DNA from: JAITWN01 sp964581365
Lineage (GTDB): Bacteria; Pseudomonadota; Gammaproteobacteria; SZUA-140
Length of the DNA stretch: 64,000 nt
Assembly: GCA_964581365.1 (NCBI GenBank)
Contig: CAZOOF010000002.1
Span: 1-64,000, forward strand
Reading direction: 5' to 3'
The position numbers were made by a program, and so were the translations under genes. Every line of letters starts with the position of its first letter. The stretch's first letter is position 1. Shown here one piece after another: positions 57,346 through 64,000 of the stretch. The notes beneath the pieces are model-generated. The model searched no databases. It was given only the letters and a program-made list of their open reading frames with translations, and was not told the DNA's origin.

Positions 57346-58782
57346 TCAGTTTTCCGCTATCAGCTCCCGCACGGACTCGATGCGCCGCGCGAAGGGTTCA
57401 TTCCTGCGTAATGCCTGAGGAAGCCCCGCGATGGCCTGCCGGGCATCGGAGTGAGTAGCAAAACTGCCGTGCAGCACGATGTAGGAACCGCGGACCGTGG
57501 CCAGCGCGATGGTACGGCCGGACAGCGTGTGCCTGCTGATGAACTGCCTGGCTTTCTCCTCGTCCGGAGCACTGGCCAGCTGGATCGTGTATCGCCGGGG
57601 ATCCTGCCCGAGCAGCCAGGTTACATCATCGATCGGTCCAGCAGCCGCCCGAGCTGAAACGGCTGGCGTCGCCGGCTGAGCCGGCGGTGTGGGCGACGGT
57701 GACGCCGGTGGTGTGGAGCCGGTCGCGGCAGAAGCCGGGGACGACGGCGGTGACACAGGAGCCACCGGCTCGGGTGCTGGAGTCTCCGCTTCGAGCGCAT
57801 CCAGGCCGGACAGCGGTTCGGTCATCGTATCCGTCGCCATCGGCTCGATTCGCACCAGCGGTGCCGATGTCTGCTCCTTCGCAGGCGTGAACAGTATCTG
57901 GTATCCCAGGACTGTAGCGGCAACCACCGCTGCGCCGATGACCGCCGGCGCCCACCACTCGGTATGCAGCAGGCGCCGCCGATTCGACTGCGCGCGTGTT
58001 TTGCGCCAGGGCCGCGGCTGAACTCCGCGCAACACATCCGCGGCAATGCGATCGAGTTGCCCGGGTATGCCGCGCGCCAGTCTGGCCAGGGCGCGCGTCT
58101 GTTGGGTCTCGAGCGGCGGACGCCCCGGGCCATCTACCAGGGCGCGGAGATATTCTTCGGCTTCCGCATCGCTCAAGGCGGGCAGGGAGAAAACGGCAAG
58201 AGCATCGGACCTGAACGGAGCGAAGGCAGGGAGCAGCTGGATCCGCCGCTGCAGTTCGCCCGGCGGTGCCGACAGCACTAGAGAGAGAACGCCGCCCTGC
58301 TGCGCCACCATCCGCTGCAGATCTAGCAGCGCCCGCAAGGCAAACGGCGAAAGATTATGAGCATCGTCCACCGCGATGAGCACGCCATGATCCGCGCGCC
58401 GGGAAATAACGGCAGCAAGCTCCGCCGTTCCTTCGCGCGTGGCACCGAATGCCTGCGCGAGCCTGGAGCATAGCGCCGCCTCTCCAAACGGATAGCGCAG
58501 TTCGAGAACGCAGGCGGAAGAGACGGTAGCTGCCAGGCGCGACAGAAACACCGATTTGCCGGAACCGCTATCACCTTCGACCAGAACCGCCTTGGTACCT
58601 TCCCGCATGGCGGCGAGCACGGCGGCCATAACCTCACTCCAGGCCTCGGTCTCCAGGAAGAACTCGGACCGCCCCGGTGCGACAGACGGTCGCGTGTGCG
58701 CGCTTTTATCGCCCTGCTCCGCGCCGATGCCCCGGTGGCTGCTCGCCTCCATGTCCAGAATCTCTGTGTCCTGATCGTGCAC
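57346..58782 (-). CDS. AAA ATPase with SPOR domain (DamX/ExeA-like)
   Basis: A protein of about 478 residues joining an ExeA/GspA-type ATPase to a peptidoglycan-binding SPOR domain. Walker A is GDSGSGKS and Walker B VLIAVDDAH. A single membrane helix (APAVIGAAVVAATVLGYQILF) follows, then a long Pro/Ala/Ser linker and the C-terminal SPOR repeat (RRYTIQLASAPDEEKARQF to SVRELIAEN). This is the layout of DamX-like cell-division proteins in several Gammaproteobacteria. The frame opens with GTG 58806; GTG 58782 (AGG upstream) and ATG 58752 are alternatives. Its natural partner genes (aroB, dam) are absent here. Confidence 0.85.
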   Translation of the reverse strand: MHDQDTEILDMEASSHRGIGAEQGDKSAHTRPSVAPGRSEFFLETEAWSEVMAAVLAAMREGTKAVLVEGDSGSGKSVFLSRLAATVSSACVLELRYPFGEAALCSRLAQAFGATREGTAELAAVISRRADHGVLIAVDDAHNLSPFALRALLDLQRMVAQQGGVLSLVLSAPPGELQRRIQLLPAFAPFRSDALAVFSLPALSDAEAEEYLRALVDGPGRPPLETQQTRALARLARGIPGQLDRIAADVLRGVQPRPWRKTRAQSNRRRLLHTEWWAPAVIGAAVVAATVLGYQILFTPAKEQTSAPLVRIEPMATDTMTEPLSGLDALEAETPAPEPVAPVSPPSSPASAATGSTPPASPSPTPPAQPATPAVSARAAAGPIDDVTWLLGQDPRRYTIQLASAPDEEKARQFISRHTLSGRTIALATVRGSYIVLHGSFATHSDARQAIAGLPQALRRNEPFARRIESVRELIAEN

Positions 58783-58939
58783 TGTCGTTACCTGTCGCCG
58801 CCACACTGGACGAACGACCCAGTTTAAGGCAAAACAGCACTCGGGTCAGGTCGTTGGCGGGCAGCGATTCCCTTTTTTCGCGCGCTGCGCGATGCTGTCC
58901 CCATTGCCCGGCGGGCAGGGAACCGATTTCTCGACGACC

Positions 58940-59554
58940 ATGGACGCATTGCTCAGCACTTTCGTCGTACTCTTCGTGGTCGTCGATCCGATCGGCCTGG
59001 CACCGATATTTGCCGGACTGACACGGGGCATGGATCCTTCGCGCCAGCGACGCCAGGCCATCCGCGGCACCCTGCTCGCCGGTTTCATCCTCTTCGCGTT
59101 TTTCTTCACTGGAGACACCTTGCTGCGTTTGCTCGGGGTCGGCTTGCCGGCCTTTCGCATCGCCGGAGGTATTCTGCTCTTCCTGCTCGCCATCGATATG
59201 ATCTTCGCGCGCCGCTCGGGCCTGCGATCGACAACCGTGCGCGAACAGGCCGAGGCCGCTTCCAAGCAGGATGTGTCGGTATTCCCGCTGGCCTTCCCGC
59301 TCATCGCCGGACCGGGCGCACTGACGACCGTACTGCTGATGGCCAACGCGCCGTCATCAGCCGCCGAATTCGCCGGCATGCTCGCGCTGCTCCTGCTGGT
59401 CCTGGTCATGACGCTCGCGTCCCTGCTGAGCGCCCCGCTGATCATGCGCCTGCTCGGCGAAACCGGCGCCAACGTCATCAGCCGCCTGCTCGGGCTGGTG
59501 CTTGCGGCGCTGGCAGTACAGTTCGTACTCGATGGAATCAAGGAAAGTCTCTGA
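58940..59554 (+). CDS. MarC-family membrane protein
   Basis: A 204-residue inner-membrane protein with six predicted helices. Family motifs are FVVVDPIGLAPIFAGLT at the start and PLAFPLIAGPGALTTVL in the middle. Despite the name, MarC proteins are not shown to confer resistance and their substrate is unknown. The ATG at 58940 follows a weak site; the frame is open from 58892. Divergent from the DamX-like gene. Confidence 0.88.
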   Translation: MDALLSTFVVLFVVVDPIGLAPIFAGLTRGMDPSRQRRQAIRGTLLAGFILFAFFFTGDTLLRLLGVGLPAFRIAGGILLFLLAIDMIFARRSGLRSTTVREQAEAASKQDVSVFPLAFPLIAGPGALTTVLLMANAPSSAAEFAGMLALLLLVLVMTLASLLSAPLIMRLLGETGANVISRLLGLVLAALAVQFVLDGIKESL

Positions 59555-59608
59555 CCGCCGGCAACAGACCGCTTTGCACTTTCTCCTGCGCCCTGTTAGC
59601 GTGACCAC

Positions 59609-61678
59609 ATGGCCGCAGAACAGGCGTATCGCAATCGTCTCGCCGGGGAAACCAGCCCTTATCTCCTCCAGCACGCGCACAACCCGGTTGAGTGGTATCC
59701 ATGGAGCGAAGAAGCGCTGACGCGTGCGCGCGCGGAAGACCGTCCCATCCTGCTGTCGATCGGCTACTCAGCGTGCCACTGGTGTCACGTGATGGCGCAC
59801 GAATCCTTCGAGGACGCGGCCACAGCCGAGGTCATGAACGGTCTGTTCATCAACATCAAAGTCGATCGAGAGGAGCGCCCGGATCTCGACCGGATCTATC
59901 AGCTGGCGCTGCAACTCATCACGCATCGCAACGGCGGCTGGCCGCTCACCATGTTTCTGGACCCGGATGGACTGGCACCGTTCTATGGCGGCACCTATTA
60001 TCCGAAGGAATCCCGCTACGGCCTGCCCGCCTTCGCCGATGTGCTGGAACGCGTCGCGGCCTACTTCCGGGAGCATCGCGCCGAGCTTCGCGAACATGGC
60101 CAGGCGCTGCGCGAGCAGATGAGCTCGCTCGGCCGCGGGGGGTCACCCACCGCCTCCACCCCTTCGGCCGTGGCACTCGACACGGCGCGCCACCAGCTGG
60201 CGCACAGCTTCGATCCGCGGCTCGGCGGCTTTGGAGGCGCGCCCAAGTTTCCGCATCCGCCCCATCTGGTGCGCTTGCTGCGCCACTTGGCTGGCGCCCG
60301 TCGACGTGGAGCGGACGATCCCGAGGCGCTGCACATGGCGACTTTCACGCTGGCGCGAATGGCGCTGGGCGGAATCCATGATCAGCTCGGCGGAGGGTTC
60401 TGCCGCTATGCGGTCGATGCCCAGTGGATGATCCCTCACTTCGAGAAGATGCTCTACGACAACGCCCAGTTGCTGCCCTTGTATGCGGATGCCTGGCAGA
60501 TCACTGGCGATGAACGCTACGCGCGCGTCGCGTCCGGCATTGCTGAATGGATCATGCGCGAAATGCAGAGTCCGGACGGCGGCTATTATTCATCGCTCGA
60601 TGCCGACAGCGAGGACGAAGAAGGGCGCTACTATGTGTGGACGCGGGAAGAGGTACTGGCTCTGCTCGATCAGGACGAATACGCGGTATTCGCCCCCCGT
60701 TACGGTCTCGATCACGCGCCCAACTTCGAGCGCGCCTGGCACCTGCACTGCCACGCCGATCTCGAGGAGATCGCGCAGGCTCAGGGCCGGCCGCTTGCGG
60801 AGGTGCAGCGACTCATCGACGGCGCGCGCGTGCGGCTGCTCCGGGTCCGGGAACGGCGTCAGCGTCCCGCCCTCGATGACAAGATTCTCACCTCGTGGAA
60901 CGCGCTGGCCATACGCGGCATGACCAGCGCCGCGCGGACGCTCGGCCGCGACGATCTGCTCGACTCCGCCCTGCGCGCGGCAAATTTTGTCCGGACACAC
61001 CTGTGGCGCGATGGCAGGCTGCTGGTCAGCTGGCGCGAAGGCCGGGCGACGCTCGATGCCTATCTGGACGACTATGCGTTTCTGCTCGACGCTCAGCTCG
61101 AACTGCTGCAGACCTCCTGGCGCGACAGCGATCTTGCATTCGCGATCGAGCTTGCCGATGGTCTGCTCGAGCGCTTCGAAGACCCGGCGGGCGGATTCTT
61201 CTTTACCGCTCACGATCACGAACGCCTGTTCCATCGGTCCAAGACCTGGGGCGACGATGCGCTGCCTTCGGGCAATGCGGTGGCGACTCGCGCCCTGCTG
61301 CGCATCGGCCACCTCCTCGGCGAGACCCGCTATCTCGACGCTGCCGAACGCGCGATCCACGCCGCATGGCCGGAAGTATCCGAGCTCGCCTATGCCCACA
61401 ATGCCATGCTGGATGCGCTCGAAGAGTATCTGGATCCGCCCCAGCTGGTGATCCTGCGCGGCGAATCGGAGGCCGTGCGGGAATGGCAGAGGATCTGCCG
61501 CGAGAGCTATCGCCCGAACCGGCTGGCGTTCGCTATACCAGCGGATGCCGCCTTGCCGGGTATTCTGGCGACCCGCGATGTTCCGGCACGCGGCGCGCGA
61601 GCCTGGCTCTGCGCCGGAACCCATTGCCTGCCAGCGGCGTCGACCGAAGATGAGTTGCGGCACGCCCTGTCGAACTGA
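59609..61678 (+). CDS. Thioredoxin-domain protein of the YyaL/SPATA20 family
   Basis: A 689-residue cytoplasmic protein. The N-terminal thioredoxin-like domain begins NRLAGETSPYLLQHAHNPVEW and has the active-site-like C56-H-W-C59. A second part from about residue 180 is an (alpha/alpha)6 barrel of the glycosidase/epimerase type, with GGFGGAPKFPHP, HFEKMLYDNAQLL, SLDADSEDEEGRYYVW and LDDYAFLLDAQLEL. It is a widespread family of unknown activity (bacterial YyaL, animal SPATA20). It follows marC by 54 bp. Confidence 0.92.
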   Translation: MAAEQAYRNRLAGETSPYLLQHAHNPVEWYPWSEEALTRARAEDRPILLSIGYSACHWCHVMAHESFEDAATAEVMNGLFINIKVDREERPDLDRIYQLALQLITHRNGGWPLTMFLDPDGLAPFYGGTYYPKESRYGLPAFADVLERVAAYFREHRAELREHGQALREQMSSLGRGGSPTASTPSAVALDTARHQLAHSFDPRLGGFGGAPKFPHPPHLVRLLRHLAGARRRGADDPEALHMATFTLARMALGGIHDQLGGGFCRYAVDAQWMIPHFEKMLYDNAQLLPLYADAWQITGDERYARVASGIAEWIMREMQSPDGGYYSSLDADSEDEEGRYYVWTREEVLALLDQDEYAVFAPRYGLDHAPNFERAWHLHCHADLEEIAQAQGRPLAEVQRLIDGARVRLLRVRERRQRPALDDKILTSWNALAIRGMTSAARTLGRDDLLDSALRAANFVRTHLWRDGRLLVSWREGRATLDAYLDDYAFLLDAQLELLQTSWRDSDLAFAIELADGLLERFEDPAGGFFFTAHDHERLFHRSKTWGDDALPSGNAVATRALLRIGHLLGETRYLDAAERAIHAAWPEVSELAYAHNAMLDALEEYLDPPQLVILRGESEAVREWQRICRESYRPNRLAFAIPADAALPGILATRDVPARGARAWLCAGTHCLPAASTEDELRHALSN

Positions 61679-61819
61679 GCAGACATTCCCGGCGGCATCG
61701 ACACGGCTGTACTGCCGGCATTCGGCGCTTTTCGCTAAACTGGCAAAGGCGCCGCCTGTACTGCAGACCCGTTCTGCCGGGCGCGACGCCCATCCCGGGT
61801 TCGATTTCGGAGCTAGTGC

Positions 61820-62506
61820 ATGAAAACTCTGTCTGCCGCTGTAGTCGTGCTGTCAGCATTGCTGTTGCCGGGCGCCTCATCGGCGCTTGCCGATGATCGT
61901 GATCAGGTGCTGAACCGGGTGGAATTTCAGGTCCAGGTACAGCGCGAAGTTCCGAATGAAATCACACGCGCGGTGATGGTGGTAGAGCGGGAGAATATCG
62001 ATCCCACCGTGCTGGCCCGCGACATCAATTCAGTGATGAGCACAGCGCTCGACACTGCGCGCGGCGTCAGCGAAGTTCGCGTCAGCACCGGAAACTACCG
62101 GACGTGGGCTGTTCAGAAGGACCAGCGTATCCTGCGCTGGCGGGCATCACAGGAACTGATTCTCGAGTCGGCCGACCCCGCTGCCCTGCACTCGCTGCTC
62201 GGACGACTTCAGCAGCAACAGATGCTGCTCCGCTCACTGGATTATCAGGTTTCCCGAGCGCGCATGGCGCAGCTCGAGGACGAGCTCACCGCCGAGGCGC
62301 TCAAGGCCTTTCGCGAACGCGCCGAGCTCATTCAGGCGAGCCTGGATGCTACAGGCTATGACATCGTGCAACTGCGCATCGATCACAGCGGCGCGCCGCA
62401 GCGGCCGCTGCGCATGATGGCGATGGCGGAGGATGCGACGGTAGTCGGCGAACCTGGCACCGGACAGATCACCGCAAGCGTATATTCGGTAATCCAGCTC
62501 AAGTAG
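61820..62506 (+). CDS. SIMPL-domain (DUF541) exported protein
   Basis: A 228-residue periplasmic protein with a signal peptide (VVVLSALLLPGASSALA). A SIMPL domain follows: residues 36-220 with VMVVERENIDPTVLARDINSVM, the RGVSEVRVSTGNYRTWAV strand and an RWRASQEL segment. The family includes BP26/OMP28 and forms ring-like assemblies; its role is uncertain. The 141 bp upstream hold only a TAAACT -10-like hexamer at 61736-61741. Confidence 0.88.
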   Translation: MKTLSAAVVVLSALLLPGASSALADDRDQVLNRVEFQVQVQREVPNEITRAVMVVERENIDPTVLARDINSVMSTALDTARGVSEVRVSTGNYRTWAVQKDQRILRWRASQELILESADPAALHSLLGRLQQQQMLLRSLDYQVSRARMAQLEDELTAEALKAFRERAELIQASLDATGYDIVQLRIDHSGAPQRPLRMMAMAEDATVVGEPGTGQITASVYSVIQLK

Positions 62507-62629
62507 TCCCCGCGCGAAGCGCCGCTGACGCCCGTCGGTCGATCGCCAATCGGATCACATGCGCATGCGCAAATGCACGCTTGCGGGCGGCTCCGTTCTT
62601 CCCGGCACGGCTGCTGCCCGCCCGCGTTT

Positions 62630-63268
62630 TCAGAGCTTCTCATCCAGCCAGCGCGCGGCTCTTGTCCATCTGCTCGCCGCAGCGCCGCAGTCCCGGTCTA
62701 TATCGATCACCAGAGTTTCCTTGCCGCCCGGAACGATACGCGGTTCCGCGCGGACGATGAGCCCGGACTGGGTGCGATAGACCCGGTAAAGCAGACCGGG
62801 ATCCATCTCGCGATAAACGGAACTCCCGTAGCTCGCATCGAGCAGGAAATTGAACCGTCCCAGCGCTTCGGCGACCGCCACGAGATCGATGCTGGTGCTC
62901 TGCACCAGATCGTGCGCGCTCACCGGCTGCGTGCTCTGCTCGACGCTGTCCCGATAACGGCCTTCCAGGCGATCCAGGCGATACATCGCATCGAAGCCCA
63001 GCAGTGTTGCCCAATACTTCCATTTGACGAACTCGGCATCGAGCCGCCACTGATCGCCCCGAACCACATAAGTGTGCGTCACGCAAAGATCCCCGGTGGT
63101 CAGGCTGGCACGATAGTGGCGCGCGCCGATCGCGTCGAAGGCAAGCTCGGCGATCAGCTTTTCATCGGTGAGGCGGTGATAGGTATGGAGCCAGGAAGTA
63201 AAGAGCAGCGCGGTCAGCGTCAGAATCGGGAGCAGGAGCAGAAGAACGATCTTCAGAGGACGCCGCAT
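62630..63268 (-). CDS. Conserved membrane-anchored protein of unknown function
   Basis: A 212-residue protein with one N-terminal membrane helix (RRPLKIVLLLLLPILTLTALLF) and a mature domain outside the cytoplasm. It has a distinctive segment, GDLCVTHTYVVRGDQWRLDAEF, then VKWKYWATLLGFDAMYRLDRLEGRY. I recognise the pattern as a conserved proteobacterial hypothetical but know no function. The ATG at 63268 has AGGGG upstream; the frame is open from 63340. It is downstream of the PfkB-type kinase gene on the same strand. Confidence 0.72.
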   Translation of the reverse strand: MRRPLKIVLLLLLPILTLTALLFTSWLHTYHRLTDEKLIAELAFDAIGARHYRASLTTGDLCVTHTYVVRGDQWRLDAEFVKWKYWATLLGFDAMYRLDRLEGRYRDSVEQSTQPVSAHDLVQSTSIDLVAVAEALGRFNFLLDASYGSSVYREMDPGLLYRVYRTQSGLIVRAEPRIVPGGKETLVIDIDRDCGAAASRWTRAARWLDEKL

Positions 63269-63311
63269 GGACGTGCCCCTGGAAACGCCCGCCGGAGCGG
63301 AGACGAATGCA

Positions 63312-63335
63312 CGCGCCGGTGCGAACTCCGGCGCG
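63312..63335 (-). terminator. Possible terminator hairpin after the PfkB-family kinase gene
   Basis: CGCGCCGG (63312-63319) and CCGGCGCG (63328-63335) form an 8-bp stem with an 8-nt loop. A second perfect palindrome, GACTCCGCGCGGAGTC, overlaps the kinase stop codon at 63351-63366. Neither has a good T-run. Confidence 0.35.
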
Positions 63336-63364
63336 CGCAAGATCGCACGCGACTCCGCGCGGAG

Positions 63365-64000
63365 TCAGAAGGCCGCGCCGAAAGTCTGCCGGTAACGGTC
63401 GCGGAACTCATCGATGGTATAGCGGTGATTCTGCGTTCCCGCGGTTTCGATCTTGGTGGTTCCCATGAGCGAGGCGATACGCCCGGTCGTCTCCAGATCC
63501 ATCCCGTTCATGATGCCGTAGAGCAGGCCGGCGCGATAGGCATCGCCACAACCGGTCGGATCCACCACGCTCGATGCCTTGCCCGGCGGAATGTCGACGA
63601 CACGGTCTTTCGTGTAGATGCGCGAACCTTCCGCGCCTCTGGTAACGAATACGGCTTCGAGACGTTCAGCGAGCTGAGACGGAGTCAGGCCGGTTCGCTC
63701 CTGCACCAGTTGCATCTCATAGTCGTTCACCGCAAGGTAAGCGGCCTGATCGATGAAACGGCGCAGATCGTCGCCATCGAACATTGGCAGACCCTGGCCC
63801 GGATCGAAGATGAACGGTATTCCCGCCTCGTGAAACTGGCTGGCATGCTGAATCATGCCTTCACGGCCATCGGGTGAAACGATGCCCAGGGTGATGCCTC
63901 GATCCCGGGGCACGGCATTCTCGTGCGCGCGCTCCATTGCGCCCGGATGAAACGCGGTTATCTGATTGTCGTCGAGATCGGTGGTAATGTACGCCTGCGC
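63365..64000 (-). CDS. PfkB-family (adenosine kinase-like) kinase, partial
   Basis: C-terminal 211 residues of a ribokinase-superfamily kinase; the start lies beyond the right edge. The frame is open to base 64000 and begins AQAYITTDLDDNQITAFHPGAM, a lid-like segment of adenosine-kinase relatives. The ATP/anion hole is VVDPTGCGDAYRAGLLYG with the catalytic Asp. FIFDPGQGLPMF and VNDYEMQLV are also family-like. The substrate may be adenosine or another nucleoside or sugar. Confidence 0.88.
   Translation of the reverse strand, partial: AQAYITTDLDDNQITAFHPGAMERAHENAVPRDRGITLGIVSPDGREGMIQHASQFHEAGIPFIFDPGQGLPMFDGDDLRRFIDQAAYLAVNDYEMQLVQERTGLTPSQLAERLEAVFVTRGAEGSRIYTKDRVVDIPPGKASSVVDPTGCGDAYRAGLLYGIMNGMDLETTGRIASLMGTTKIETAGTQNHRYTIDEFRDRYRQTFGAAF

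Noticed and set aside
1..64000. CRISPR arrays, tRNA or rRNA genes, transposases, integrases or phage genes
   Set aside because: I looked for regular repeats, cloverleaf-like segments and typical mobile proteins and saw none; composition and gene style are even throughout.

Overview
This 64 kb window reads as an ordinary stretch of chromosome from a free-living gammaproteobacterium. It is GC-rich and densely coded, mostly in short operons, with no phage genes, insertion sequences, tRNA, rRNA or CRISPR array that I can see. Gene content suggests a chemolithoautotrophic, probably sulfur-oxidising, Chromatiales-like organism. The evidence is ATP sulfurylase (sat), phosphoribulokinase, a PPi-dependent phosphofructokinase, a RegB/RegA-type redox two-component system, a split coenzyme-B12-dependent ribonucleotide reductase (nrdJab) and several multihaem cytochromes. 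The lineage is an inference from protein style, not from a marker gene.

Layout. 0-6.7 kb: adenylate kinase with a long basic tail (cut by the left edge), PPi-PFK, glyoxalase I, a cation efflux transporter, ATP sulfurylase and a periplasmic Do-type protease. 6.7-10.4 kb: a regulatory intergenic region (DnaA box, NrdR-like box, promoter), nrdJab and a small orphan protein. 10.4-12.7 kb: regBA, and divergent from it a probable unannotated small RNA (about 64 nt) whose promoter carries a Fur-box-like sequence; then rubredoxin. 12.7-19.6 kb: the tightly overlapping run thiD-thiE-hemL, then an aldo/keto reductase and a large LVIVD-repeat exported protein. 19.6-24.9 kb: a beta-barrel protein, TauE/SafE transporter, aldehyde dehydrogenase, NDUFA9-like epimerase and cca. 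24.9-28.3 kb: a reverse operon of a stand-alone methionine-synthase activation domain, a membrane protein, mpl and ubiX. 28.3-34.9 kb: fructosamine kinase, DUF1820, two FGE/SUMF1-domain proteins (one with two haem motifs), endonuclease V, an ankyrin lipoprotein, a small zinc-ribbon membrane protein, a PfkB kinase and a pentapeptide-repeat protein. 34.9-39.6 kb: DNA repair genes (uvrD-like, tag, SMUG1-like), a glutamine amidotransferase and a PepSY-like protein.

39.6-48.6 kb is the most distinctive block. A decahaem DmsE/MtrA-type cytochrome and an MtrB/PioB-type outer-membrane porin overlap by one base. They lie between a large PAS-GGDEF-EAL protein and a membrane GGDEF protein with a periplasmic CX4CH haem-like motif, and the latter follows a tetrahaem cytochrome gene. 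Together they look like a module for electron transfer across the outer membrane joined to redox-sensing c-di-GMP signalling.

48.6-64 kb: a RibD-C reductase, a beta-barrel protein, an Rcp1-type response regulator, a degenerate GGDEF protein, an Arc-like repressor, DUF2237, an envelope operon (GIY-YIG, DUF432, MscS channel, phospholipase A), lipoproteins, phosphoribulokinase with a strong terminator, a DamX-like AAA/SPOR protein, MarC, a YyaL/SPATA20 thioredoxin-domain protein, a SIMPL protein and a PfkB-family kinase cut by the right edge. Starts were moved from the longest open frame wherever a Shine-Dalgarno sequence, signal peptide or family length argued for it; each case is noted.
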